The notes below the pieces were generated by a model, which was not told where the DNA came from, made no database searches, and was given only the letters and a program-made list of their open reading frames with translations. Below are positions 24,348 through 33,465 of a DNA stretch of 64,000 bases, piece by piece. Every line of letters starts with the position of its first letter. Positions within the stretch are counted from its first letter, which is position 1. Origin of the DNA: Conchocele bisecta (lineage: Eukaryota; Mollusca; Bivalvia; Lucinida; Thyasiridae); assembly GCA_029237695.1 (NCBI GenBank), contig CM055267.1, positions 9,761,043 through 9,825,042 of the forward strand, in the 5' to 3' direction. Made by a program: the position numbers and the translations under genes.

Positions 24348-24862
24348 TTATTGGAAAAAACAATAATTCCTTTTTTCGATATCATTCGAAAAAGCGCACA
24401 AGGCACGCGTCTTCCTACTGGAGCTATTCCTGATCAAAAGTATGCTGAGCAGTTTCATCTTTGGCGTATCACTGTCAGTCGCGTCTTTCAGTATACATTG
24501 TCGAAACTTGACGAGCGTATCCCGAATCTGATCAATGTAGGATTTGAGTATAGGTAGACCCGTGCGGACGTCGTGGTTTTGTACTCGAGCAACACTATCG
24601 CTTTCCCGGGAATTATTAACACGAAATCTGGGCGTCGGTCTAGAATTGTGACCTCGGGTCGAACAATGATTGAATCGTTGTTGTTGATCCCAGGGACATA
24701 CTCTCTCAGACATGTTGCAAGCTCCGGGACAAATGTTGCATCGATGTCTGCAAGAGTGCGAACGCTTCGCAACTTCTTTCGCAGGTAAGCGTGTCGACTT
24801 CGGCCTCTTTGCAAAGATGTTACTGGCATCGTGGTCAATGAAGTAATATGAATGAACAACAT
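24348..24862 (-). pseudogene. UL24-like PD-(D/E)xK nuclease-fold protein
   Basis: The core motif RPDFVLIIPGKAIVLLEYKT (about 24570-24630) is a PD-(D/E)xK signature: Asp on one strand, then E-x-K. Herpesvirus UL24 family proteins have this motif, followed by a C-terminal helix that here reads YIDQIRDTLVKFRQC. A frame change near 24560 separates the motif from this C-terminal part. Two possible ATGs exist, 24862 and 24829. A TATA-like AATAAAAAG lies at about 24885, so the second ATG may be used. The stop codon is embedded in AATAAA at 24345-24350, a compact poly(A) signal. UL24 is a core herpesvirus gene, so this supports the herpesvirus-like assignment. Confidence 0.6.
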
Positions 24863-24978
24863 CAGTGTAATACCTTAAAAGTCTTTTTATTGTATGGTTT
24901 TCTCTCAAGAGAGTATGAATGGCTCTGAAAAGGGCCGTTTTGGGATGCAATAAATTGCAATGCTGCTACACAATCGGA

Positions 24979-25182
24979 TCACGCCGAGTCGATGACCGAG
25001 TCGATGACCGTGTCGCAAGCGTCGCAGATTTGGAGTTCTTCCAGATCATCGTCTTCGAAGTATCCTTCGTCTATGTCTGGGCAACGATGTTCCTGTCCAT
25101 GACTCTCCAATACCGCGAAGCATCTGGCGCACTCAATGTAGCACGGCGCGTCGCACATACAACAGGTTCCGTTCTTCTGCAT
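24979..25182 (-). CDS. Small Cys-rich, zinc-binding-type protein (67 aa)
   Basis: The ATG at 25182 follows a TATA box at 25241-25250 by about 60 bases, which excludes the longer upstream frame. The protein has clustered cysteines CCMCDAPCYIECARC and a later CDAC pair with a HGQEHRC stretch, giving two possible zinc sites. An acidic segment (EGYFEDDDLEE) lies between them. The direct tandem GAGTCGATGACC at the 3' end encodes a repeated VIDS. It lies between the UL24-like gene and the membrane-protein gene, all on the minus strand. The family is not recognised. Confidence 0.6.
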   Translation of the reverse strand: MQKNGTCCMCDAPCYIECARCFAVLESHGQEHRCPDIDEGYFEDDDLEELQICDACDTVIDSVIDSA

Positions 25183-25240
25183 CGTGTTGTGTTCTCTTCG
25201 GCAATTCGATGAGTAATGAGATTCAGATCTGTGTGTCTGC

Positions 25241-25250
25241 CTTATATACA
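25241..25250 (-). promoter_or_regulatory. TATA box of the small Cys-rich gene
   Basis: TGTATATAAG on the minus strand. It fixes the ATG at 25182. Confidence 0.65.
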
Positions 25251-25333
25251 AGATACGTGCGTTGCGCGCGCATCGTCTATTACGCATGCGCACTCAGACC
25301 AAAGTTATCAGTCTGGACTGAGATCTCGAGAAG

Positions 25334-25779
25334 TCACATCGTGCTCTCTGGTATGACGGTTCTTCGCTGAACGAAGAACTTTGCGATTAATACGATACCG
25401 ATTACCGAGGCAGTCATTATTCCAGTAACTCCGACGAGGAAGTAAACGTATTCGATGGGTTGCATTCCGTCGCTAGTATGAGATACTCTTGTGCAATTCA
25501 GAGACGGTGTTGATTCTTCGCACATGCCGGCTGCGATGTTGCGAATCGCATTCGAGTCATAATCCACTTCATAGCAGTCGGCACGCTCGGACTCGTCGAT
25601 CACGAGGTATACGGACTTGGCGCTATCGTAGACAGAAATGTTGTCGAAATGGATGCGAACGTTCGTAGCGTGATCCGTAGAGGCATTGCCCCATCTAGAC
25701 ATTGCGCAACGTGTATGTGGGCGGCATTAGCTGCAGAGATAGCAAAAGCAAGCACAATTATAATATGGCGCCGATTCAT
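25334..25779 (-). pseudogene. Type I membrane glycoprotein-like gene, frameshifted
   Basis: The ATG at 25779 opens a clear signal peptide (RRHIIIVLAFAISAANA). A one-base frame change around 25690-25720 moves coding to the frame that stops at 25334. That frame has N-glycosylation sites (NAS, NIS, NCT), four Cys and one transmembrane helix (VYFLVGVTGIMTASVIGIVL) followed by a short basic tail. The ATG overlaps the stop of the upstream secreted-protein gene (ATGA), which suggests a shared transcript. A short envelope-type protein is plausible; no family was recognised. Confidence 0.6.
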
Positions 25780-26549
25780 GGTTTCAATTTGGTTTGGCGA
25801 ACGTAAGACCAGCCAGTACAAATACGTTTTTTCCCTTTTAACGCTTTTAACGCATACGTTCCCATATTGAAAGTCGCAAGTGAACACGGAACTCTGAACG
25901 CCGAATCAGTCCGTTTGATCCAAGTACCATGACACGATGCGTTAACGATTTCCAGGAACTCCCCCACTTTCACGACGTTGTTGCCGCATCTAGAATCATC
26001 CGAGCACATGGCACATATGTTCATCCCGTCCGGAGTGTCGCACACACCACTCACAGGGCCGACGTATTCGTACACGGCCGAACTGAAGCGCACATTATCC
26101 CTGGTGTACTGCGGTATGTCGTGTATCCTTCTAATACCGTACCGATGGCAGAACAGGTCGCCGCAACGTCTCGTTTCTACCAGCTCAGAGTGGCTGCAGT
26201 GGTGACTCGCACGAAAGTTGCCAGTGTACACCACATCACGTCGTCTCGTCCGATAACCTATGTCACAACTCTGCGACGTTGAGCACGGTCCCCAATCTTG
26301 CCAGCTGTCGTATTTGCAAGACACAGGTGCACCGGCGAGACAGAATTCTCTGTAATCGTTGCAGCAGTTGCCAACCAGCTGACACGCTACATCGCAAGAG
26401 CACGCATTCGCCCCGGTTTCTTCGCAGAGATCGTGTCTGAACGTGTCCAGACAGCAACTCTTTCGATCAGCGCACAAAGCTAGACACGTCGGTACCGTCA
26501 GTATGAGTATCAACAATTGTTTCCTGTCCATGATTTTCTGTATATCCAT
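25776..26549 (-). CDS. Secreted somatomedin-B / thrombospondin type 1 protein (SBSPON-like)
   Basis: The frame is intact. The ATG at 26549 or 26531 precedes a signal peptide (KQLLILILTVPTCLALC). Next comes a somatomedin-B domain with its eight-cysteine pattern (CCLDTF...CSCDVACQLVGNCCNDY...FC). It is followed by a thrombospondin type 1 repeat (WQDWGPCSTSQSCDIGYRTR ... CGDLFC) and a Cys-rich C-terminal domain ending near CTGWSYV. Animal SBSPON (RPE-spondin) has this SMB-TSR order. The gene lies in the viral unique segment among viral genes and has no introns, so I infer capture of a host cDNA-like gene, possibly to act on the extracellular matrix or host signalling. Confidence 0.8.
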   Translation of the reverse strand: MDIQKIMDRKQLLILILTVPTCLALCADRKSCCLDTFRHDLCEETGANACSCDVACQLVGNCCNDYREFCLAGAPVSCKYDSWQDWGPCSTSQSCDIGYRTRRRDVVYTGNFRASHHCSHSELVETRRCGDLFCHRYGIRRIHDIPQYTRDNVRFSSAVYEYVGPVSGVCDTPDGMNICAMCSDDSRCGNNVVKVGEFLEIVNASCHGTWIKRTDSAFRVPCSLATFNMGTYALKALKGKKRICTGWSYVRQTKLKP

Positions 26550-26632
26550 CTCAATCACGTGTCGCACGTGTAAATAAGTTTTTTTTGTTTACTCGTCGCT
26601 CATTCGTCAGTGTAAAATAATGGTATGGTAAG

Positions 26633-26640
26633 TATATAAG
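26633..26640 (+). promoter_or_regulatory. TATA box of the 140-aa gene
   Basis: TATATAAG, 36 bases before the ATG at 26676. It lies in the short divergent region shared with the SBSPON-like gene. Confidence 0.7.
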
Positions 26641-26675
26641 GTATCTGACAGGTAGAGGTTATCCACACACGAAAC

Positions 26676-27098
26676 ATGGAATCAACATCGAATGATCGCA
26701 AAGAGGTAGCCTTACTGGAATGGCATTTCCAAGATGCATATGCCAAGGCTTTACTTGCTGTCGTCCCGCAAGATGCGAAGAAACCCGAGGGTGCTTCGAC
26801 GAAGTGGTACAGATACATCACTTGCTGCCGTCCCGCAAAGTGCGAAGACCAACAGAATTTCACAGTAGGGCAAATCCGCGAATGTTTCGACGAAATGATG
26901 CAGATGGTCGACGAAGAAGACATTCTACAAAACTGGACAGAAGCGGTCTCTCATCTTTATGAGATTAGCCACGAACTTAAAGCGATTTACAGTTTGAAAA
27001 TATATTGCAAAGACTGGCGCGAAACCGGAATGAAAACAACACGGTGGAAGGAATACATGATCGATGCCGTTGTACGTCTTCAAGCAAGTGATAGATAA
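26676..27098 (+). CDS. 140-aa protein of unknown function
   Basis: An intact frame with a TATA box at 26633 starts at MESTSNDRKEVALLEWHF. The protein is mostly helical-looking, with Trp and Cys scattered (YITCCRPAKC, LQNWTEAV, YCKDW) and acidic central residues. It ends just before the inner boundary of the right inverted repeat, and the 128-codon gene follows on the same strand 24 bases later. No family was recognised. Confidence 0.65.
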   Translation: MESTSNDRKEVALLEWHFQDAYAKALLAVVPQDAKKPEGASTKWYRYITCCRPAKCEDQQNFTVGQIRECFDEMMQMVDEEDILQNWTEAVSHLYEISHELKAIYSLKIYCKDWRETGMKTTRWKEYMIDAVVRLQASDR

Positions 27099-27122
27099 CC
27101 ACCTGTCGAGTTGACGCTATCG

Positions 27123-27509
27123 ATGGAGACGCGCGGCGACTACGGCCACTTCGAGAAGTACGTGCTCGGCAGCAGGGGATCGAGGGAGCTGAACGACCAT
27201 GCCGCGGCCGCCGCTATCGACCACGCGGCGTGTCTCGTCCGCTTCGACGCGACAAAGGTGACACTGACGAGCGACGACTACTTCGCGCACGTATCGTCGT
27301 ACAAGCTGTTCCGCCCAGACGACGACCACCCTGGCAGCAGCAGCGGCGGCAGCGGCTACTGTCACCTGGCAGACGCGAGCGTGGGAAAACTGTTCCAGCT
27401 ACCGTCGTCCCGCGAGTCGGTGGCGGCTGCTGCGGGTGCTAAGAGCTTCGGTGGACGCCGTTCCGGATACAAGACGTGCTGCAGAATGAACACGTACGGA
27501 CAGCGGTGA
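27123..27509 (+). CDS. 128-aa repeat-encoded protein, right copy
   Basis: It is identical in length and nearly identical in sequence to the left copy (11921-12307), with substitutions such as Thr/Ala, Glu/Asp, Cys/Arg and Val/Met at four or five positions. The ATG lies eight bases inside the repeat. An AATAAAA signal follows at about 27550. It has Ala- and Gly/Ser-rich low-complexity stretches and no recognised domain. Confidence 0.6.
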   Translation: METRGDYGHFEKYVLGSRGSRELNDHAAAAAIDHAACLVRFDATKVTLTSDDYFAHVSSYKLFRPDDDHPGSSSGGSGYCHLADASVGKLFQLPSSRESVAAAAGAKSFGGRRSGYKTCCRMNTYGQR

Positions 27510-27639
27510 CGCCGCCAGCGATTGGTTCTAATTCTATAATGTGTGTCATTAATAAAAACGTAGTTGTCGTCGACCATTTCATGTGTTGTTATTTTCATTC
27601 GCATTTTACCCCGAGATAGATGACTCCCGCAACATGTAC

Positions 27640-27730
27640 CACTGGGCTAGGCATGCAGCATACCTATTTATTGTTTCAAATCAGAGATCGACGGATCCAT
27701 CGCGTTACCAACTGAGCTACAGAGGCTTGG
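27640..27730 (-). other. tRNA-like remnants, right copy
   Basis: Mirror of 11704-11822: B-box-like and A-box-like pieces on the minus strand, not foldable into a full cloverleaf. Confidence 0.4.
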
Positions 27731-27752
27731 CTGAATAAATAGAGTAAATTAG

Positions 27753-28023
27753 CGACTTGTGACGTCATAAAAAAGCAAACGGCGGAGATGATTTTGTTTT
27801 TTTGTGGGGGGGTCCTATAGTATATCCTACCCCCTACCGCTACCCCTACCGCTACCGCTACCCTCTTGGTAGTAAACATATTTATATTGAAACTCCCCAG
27901 GTTTAAAATACGAAAGAGAAGGGGGTAGCGGTAGGGGGTAGCGGTAGGATATACTATAGAACCCCCCCAACACAAAAACAAAATCATCTCCGCCATTTGC
28001 TTTTTTCATGACGTCACAACTCG
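27753..28023. repeat. Giant hairpin H1 (right)
   Basis: Mirror of 11386-11677 with fewer hexamer repeats in one arm and shorter G/C runs. The outer CRE and GCAAATGGCGGAGAT flanks are kept. Confidence 0.85.
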
Positions 28024-28387
28024 TGTTCAGCTTAGCATTGGTCGATTCAAAATTTCCCGCCAAAAATAATAATTAAAAAAGAAGTATAGCTGCAGGCGAG
28101 GCAGACCGACACGCGGTTGAGCATAAACATGGTCGTAGCCCGAATGCGATTCTAACAGGACAGCTAAGCGTTGCTTTATATGTGGATGAAGGGAGGTCGT
28201 CGAGCGAGATCATCTCACGATCGGAAATCCATACTATACTTATAAAATATACACTTCGACTTGCAAGACAAGACAGATGAGTCTAAAATGTTTATTTTGA
28301 GTAAGTATCAAACAATATCAAGATGAAACAAGAAAGTAATCCGATCGATCGATCGATCGATCATAACACATTTCAAAAACTCAAAGT

Positions 28388-31300
28388 TCAGTCAATCTTC
28401 TTCGACAACGTGCCACCCATGTCGCCATTGTAGCCGTCATGCTGCAGAAATACGCGTCGTCGTTTGCTCGTCGCTGTTTCGTCGTCAGTAGCCCTCCACT
28501 TTCGTTTTGTATTGCGGGGAACGACGTTGTCCGTGATCTCGCCGTGACCATTTTCCAAATGCATAAGCGGCAAGTCGGTCACGGCAGCTCGTGCATAATC
28601 AGTGCGTTTCAAATCGACGTTGGGTATCAGGACTTTCTTCTTTGTGGATTCGAAGCCAGCGATGACGACGCTTGGCGGTAGTTGTCTCAAAAGGTGTTGA
28701 TATTTTCGCAAACAGTATCTGGTTATCTTCCCGTTGCAGTCGCTAGAATCTCCGGCGGTCGCTTCGCGAATGACCAGCTCAGGCCTGCGGTAGTCTAAAT
28801 CGGCAGAGTTGGTGTGAGAAAACGCTCGCACTAGCGCGTCCCTGACACACGGTCTAGCATACGCAACGTCCGCGCAATGTCGTCGGTGTTCGCAATACTC
28901 TTTCACGTGATAGTCGTGCAGAGCACGTTCTGCCGCAGAGTTGTCGAGTTTCGTTCGCCTATGTTCGAGGGCGGCCTTCTCGAGCGACACCTGCGCGGAA
29001 TAGGGATGCGAAACCACGACGTATTTCAGCATCTTCTCGCCGACATTTCGGACGCGACCGCACAGTTGTATCATGTTGGCGAGCGGCGGCGTGTTGGCGC
29101 TGAACTCCAAGATGGCGTATGCAATGTCGAACACGTCAGGAATCTCGAACGAGTAGCCGCCGAACACTGTACTGACTATGAGATATCTACACGTCTCGAT
29201 CTCCCGCATGACTCCCTCTCTGCCCATTTGCTCTACGGTAGCGGCGTTCACGGTCAACACTTTAGGGGCTGTCCGCTGCTCGTCGACAATGCTGGCAAAG
29301 AACATGTTGGCGAGATGTGTTCCGGTCTGCGTCGTCGAGACGTATATGACCGCCCTTTTTCGTTGCGCAACGGCACACTCAAGTAGGTCGTTCTTCAGCG
29401 TCTCTACAGTGGACAACTCTTCCAGGCACGAAAATACGCCGGTCGGCAAACTGGGATCGTACACGGCAAGCTTACTCAAATCGACGCGCCGATATACGCG
29501 CTTAGTTAACGGCTCACATTTCGGGCCGCGGTCTTTCCTCTGCGCTCTCATCCATGTTTTCCAATCTGCCAACCTACCACCGCCGAGACCGTCCACCCCT
29601 TCCCGTTTGATGTAGGAACTCAACGGCGAGTCGAGACCGCGCCTGTCCCACAACATGACGTAGGCGTCCAGCAGGTCTTGAGGTAGTGTTCCTTCAATTA
29701 CGAAGACAACTCGCGCACTTCTGATGCGAGCCGCGACAGTGTCAATCAGGTACTTGTCCTTCGCCACGCCCAGCGAGTCACCTTCGAACGCGCGCAGTTG
29801 CTTTGACCAGTTGATAAAGATGTTGTCCACGTCGGCCGCCATATCGTCAACGATGATCACGTCGTTCGTCTCGGGCGTTTTATGCACAGAGTTGATGCAG
29901 GCCGAAGTGAAGACTCCCATGCGCGCTCTCTCGCGAGCTTCGATGGCGCGTTGACCGAACGATGTGTGGAAATAATCTTCCCCCATGTACTGGACTACAT
30001 CGTGATACAACCGGTTGACGACGACTTGACACTTGCCTTTCATTTCCTCGTTCATTCGCTCTACGTTCTGGGCCACGTTTTCCACGAGTATCTTTCTCGG
30101 AGCCAGGTACGTGACGTTTCTGAACACACCCTTCTTCATCCAGTCGACTGCGAATTCGAGAACGGCTTTCGTCTTGCCGGCGCCGATCTTTCCAGATATC
30201 GCAAACATGTGTTTCACCTCGTTTCGCGTTCCGATCGTCTTGGTGTCCTGATAACACAGTTTCTGGATGTGCTTTCGCAGTGCATCTCCAGCCGCAATGG
30301 GCTTCCAATCGTCTGCGATGGACGGCTCGATGGGTACGAGCAGAGGCTTCACGAGTCTGGTGTCCGTGCGAGCGTCGGTAACTTCGCCGTAGAGTTTCTT
30401 CAGAAATTTCAACGCAGCGTCACACGACACGATCGAGTCTCTCGAGTTATTCTTGCAGTAATCGAGACGTGTCCGTGTCTTCTTGTGGTCGCCCGATGCG
30501 ATCCATCCCAGCAGGAACTCGTCAGACAGATGGGCAGAGCTGCACAGCGAGATCAACACTGGCACGAACAGACGAGCGTAGTCGATTTGACGTAGTATGC
30601 GAGCGTCTATGGCGTTGGCGATGTCTTCGTCGGAGCGAACCGTCAGGCATCGAGTCTTTGAAGGTTTACCGACCAGGTTGAGATGAGAGTAACCGGTGGT
30701 CGTCGTCTTCTTTCCTTTATCTAGTACCCAGAAGAGCCCGTCGGTTGCGTCGGTTGCGTCGATGCTGCTCAACGGCATGACTGCATATGCACCGTCCCTC
30801 GGCTTTCTCTTTTCGATGATGAAATCTATCGCGGCCAGTGTCTCATCTGTTGTCTTGATCCATATGCCATCCTGTACGATCGTGTCGGTTGCTACGGTCG
30901 TCGAAGGTGTAGTCATTGGCGTGAGCGTCTCGTCCGACCATTTACTCTGACCTAGCATTCGAAAATTGCGATTGCTAGTGTAAACGGCCGTATCTATCAC
31001 CGTCGTTGGCACTTTCTTTCCACTCTTCAGCCTCTTCATGAAGGCCAATCCGGCACCGCTGCGGTGCTCAATCAGCCATTTCGCGAAGCCTAGTACGAAT
31101 ATCTTCATGTCTCCAGTGACACTGCGGAATACTGCATCCCGAAATACGACGTGATACGACTGTTTCTTCGACCCACGTCGCTGACACGATAGCACAGTCC
31201 TATATGCGAACACATCCGAGTTGATGCAGTACTCGTCCAACGATGACAACAGTGTCGACACTGGATCTTCAGCCGTTACCTGCCCGTCGTCCATCCATTC

Positions 31301-31570
31301 CAAATCGAAGAATAACCGCGCAGGTGTGTCTTTTAGCAAAACTTCGTACCTATGCTTGTCTTCGCGAGTCAACATGGCGGCGAGATCTTCGAAACTGCAT
31401 ACGTGACGCGTTGGCCGCTTCAACTCTGAGACGCAGTTCACCAACGAAAATTGCTTCGCAGCCGACTTGGGCCATCCGTCGTTGGCTATCAGCAAGCCAG
31501 GCTTCTCGAGTGCATCGGCCAGTTTCGTGAAACCTGAACTCACATCGAATGAACAACGAATTTGAGCCAT
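28388..31570 (-). CDS. PrimPol (AEP) - origin-binding-type helicase fusion, intact
   Basis: A 1,060-aa replication protein. The N-terminal archaeo-eukaryotic primase domain has motif I FFDLEW (D89, E91), motif II SYH (H140) and motif III IDTAVYTSNRNFR with K210. The C-terminal half is an SF2 helicase like the herpesvirus origin-binding protein. Walker A is GKIGAGKTK (about residue 458), followed by TYLAPRKILVENVA. The Walker B position reads VIIVDDMAAD (about 570), and motif V/VI is VSTVFGGYSF and LCGRVRN (about 835). A basic, nuclear-signal-like tail (KRKWRATDDETATSKRRR) lies close to the C-terminus. It would prime and unwind DNA at viral origins. The promoter has CCAAT, CRE and a weak TATA. 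This is the only long gene here with no break. Confidence 0.88.
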   Translation of the reverse strand: MAQIRCSFDVSSGFTKLADALEKPGLLIANDGWPKSAAKQFSLVNCVSELKRPTRHVCSFEDLAAMLTREDKHRYEVLLKDTPARLFFDLEWMDDGQVTAEDPVSTLLSSLDEYCINSDVFAYRTVLSCQRRGSKKQSYHVVFRDAVFRSVTGDMKIFVLGFAKWLIEHRSGAGLAFMKRLKSGKKVPTTVIDTAVYTSNRNFRMLGQSKWSDETLTPMTTPSTTVATDTIVQDGIWIKTTDETLAAIDFIIEKRKPRDGAYAVMPLSSIDATDATDGLFWVLDKGKKTTTTGYSHLNLVGKPSKTRCLTVRSDEDIANAIDARILRQIDYARLFVPVLISLCSSAHLSDEFLLGWIASGDHKKTRTRLDYCKNNSRDSIVSCDAALKFLKKLYGEVTDARTDTRLVKPLLVPIEPSIADDWKPIAAGDALRKHIQKLCYQDTKTIGTRNEVKHMFAISGKIGAGKTKAVLEFAVDWMKKGVFRNVTYLAPRKILVENVAQNVERMNEEMKGKCQVVVNRLYHDVVQYMGEDYFHTSFGQRAIEARERARMGVFTSACINSVHKTPETNDVIIVDDMAADVDNIFINWSKQLRAFEGDSLGVAKDKYLIDTVAARIRSARVVFVIEGTLPQDLLDAYVMLWDRRGLDSPLSSYIKREGVDGLGGGRLADWKTWMRAQRKDRGPKCEPLTKRVYRRVDLSKLAVYDPSLPTGVFSCLEELSTVETLKNDLLECAVAQRKRAVIYVSTTQTGTHLANMFFASIVDEQRTAPKVLTVNAATVEQMGREGVMREIETCRYLIVSTVFGGYSFEIPDVFDIAYAILEFSANTPPLANMIQLCGRVRNVGEKMLKYVVVSHPYSAQVSLEKAALEHRRTKLDNSAAERALHDYHVKEYCEHRRHCADVAYARPCVRDALVRAFSHTNSADLDYRRPELVIREATAGDSSDCNGKITRYCLRKYQHLLRQLPPSVVIAGFESTKKKVLIPNVDLKRTDYARAAVTDLPLMHLENGHGEITDNVVPRNTKRKWRATDDETATSKRRRVFLQHDGYNGDMGGTLSKKID

Positions 31571-31730
31571 GATGAATGAGAATGTGTAGTTGAAAGCAGT
31601 GTACCTTGGGATCGTGCGTCTCTCGTAGTTATACTGTAATATGTCGCATTATAAAAAAAATAATGTGTGACGTCACACAGCTAGAGCTTTACTCGCTTTC
31701 CGATTGGTCGAATCGAGACAATTTGATCTG
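31571..31730 (-). promoter_or_regulatory. Promoter of the intact PrimPol-helicase gene
   Basis: On the minus strand: a CCAAT-type box (CGACCAATCGG, about 31705), the CRE GTGACGTCAC (about 31672), an AT-rich run and TATAAC (about 31630), about 60 bases before the ATG. Confidence 0.5.
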
Positions 31731-32089
31731 ATTCAAAATAGTTACATATTGCAAAGGAATCGGAATATTTATTTTTTGGATAGTGATATATTTGCTCGAC
31801 TACATCCCTCCTTCAGCCACCCAGCTATTGATGCAACATGTTCACGATATACACATGCATGAAGCTCTCTATCTCTCTCGTTGTTGGAACCACATCATAG
31901 AGTACATGTACAGATAGACACGTGGTTGTTGTCGTCGAACACTGCCTGATTGCGAGCGTGCTGATGAAGGTAGCTTTAACCACATGCATTGAGACAGACA
32001 CGGGGTGGTCTTCGTCGTGTGTGTTAGTATGCTGTCGTCTCGGCTACTTTGAGAGAGAGGTCTCCTTAATTGTACGCCGCAACAACATG

Positions 32090-32610
32090 GGTGTACAGCC
32101 ACCGTGTTGTTCGACGACAGCCCAATATGAGTAGGCTTATTAAAATTGACAATAAAAAAAACACCTCGTTGTTCGACGGCATGCAGTCACCGTGGGACTC
32201 GATGTACACAATGCCGGCAGTCGTGACGTCACTGATTGCTGGAGTACTAACCTTATCAACAAAAAAAAGAACACAGCGTTGTTGAACGGCATGTCGCCGA
32301 TACTGCGTTAGTTATATTCGTAAGCATTTTAAGGAAACACGGTTATCGCCCCTTTTATCAAAGTCGCGCTGTTCGACGACAGCCTCCTGATGGATTACAA
32401 AAATTATCAAAACAAAAAATTATAAAAAAAGACCGTCTTGTTGAACGGCATGTCGCAGTAAACATTTTAAGGAAAACACGGTTATCTCCCTTAATATCAA
32501 AGTCGCGTTGTTCGACGACAGCCTCTTGATGGATTATAAAAATTATCAAAAAAAAAACACAAAAAAAAACACCGTGTTGTTGAACGGCGACATGCCGTGG
32601 GACTAAACGT
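32090..32610. promoter_or_regulatory. Palindromic motif array, candidate origin (right)
   Basis: Mirror of 6785-7300, with the seven motif copies and poly-A spacers conserved. The stretch 31731-32090 between promoter and array shows no gene. Confidence 0.4.
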
Positions 32611-33391
32611 GCCTAGAGCCGATACTTCGTAGTACTACCCTTACACACCCCTCCACTCTGAAAAAAATCTTCGCCATTTGCTTTTTACTTAAAATTGCTC
32701 TAACTTTGCATTGCGTCGACGGATCTTGATGAAATTTTCACCGTTGTGCTCAGCGAGACAGCCGCCCGCCATCTGACTGACAATGCACTGACAGTCTCGC
32801 ACGCTAATGCATTTCGCCGCTCGGCAGCACTCAAGTTGTTGCGTGGGGCCATCGTCAGTGACGTCACGGAATTAATGAAAAATAATCAAAAAAAAAAAAT
32901 CTTGATCGTGTTGCCGTCTGAAGGGTCGTAACGGCGAATACTTCACAGCGACTGGACCACTGAATCGACACTATCGGCGAGTTGAAGTTTTACATGTTAA
33001 GACAGGTGGGTGGGGTAATTGACCAACATTTTTTGTGAGATGCGAACAAGCAGAGTATGCTGTCTCGCATCAAAGCCTACATCTCAAGTGACTCAAACCC
33101 GAAGAGCTGAACGAATTCTGACTACCACACCGACAGTGACATGGAGTTGAAGATGTACATGTTGCAGCATCGCCGTGCCGAAAAATCTAGATCGTCGCGA
33201 CCGACGTGATGACGTCACGAGCTCAAAATTACGTCACAACTGTCTCGCTCGCTCGCTCGCCTCGGATGGATTCTCGAACATTCTGATTTTATTGAAAAAG
33301 TTGTTTGAGATATACCACGAGCCTGGTTATTTTTAGATATGACATGTTTATATGGGGTATATTCTTTCTTTTTTAAACTAAGTTTCAATAA

Positions 33392-33392
<1 letters not shown>

Positions 33393-33465
<73 letters not shown>
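33393..33465. repeat. GT dinucleotide microsatellite
   Basis: About 36 TG units with one GC interruption, followed by a short CT run. Confidence 0.95.

Larger units (their letters stand above)
27115..32634. repeat. Large inverted repeat, right copy
   Basis: This is the reverse complement of 6758-12315 with scattered substitutions and small indels. It holds the intact PrimPol-helicase gene. Its outer end at 32634 joins a half-hairpin fragment and then non-coding viral DNA, whereas the outer end of the left copy joins host satellite. Confidence 0.95.

Noticed and set aside
28877..30595. Plus-strand frames of 145-237 codons opposite the PrimPol-helicase
   Set aside because: Shadows of the intact helicase; the same shadows appear opposite the left copy.
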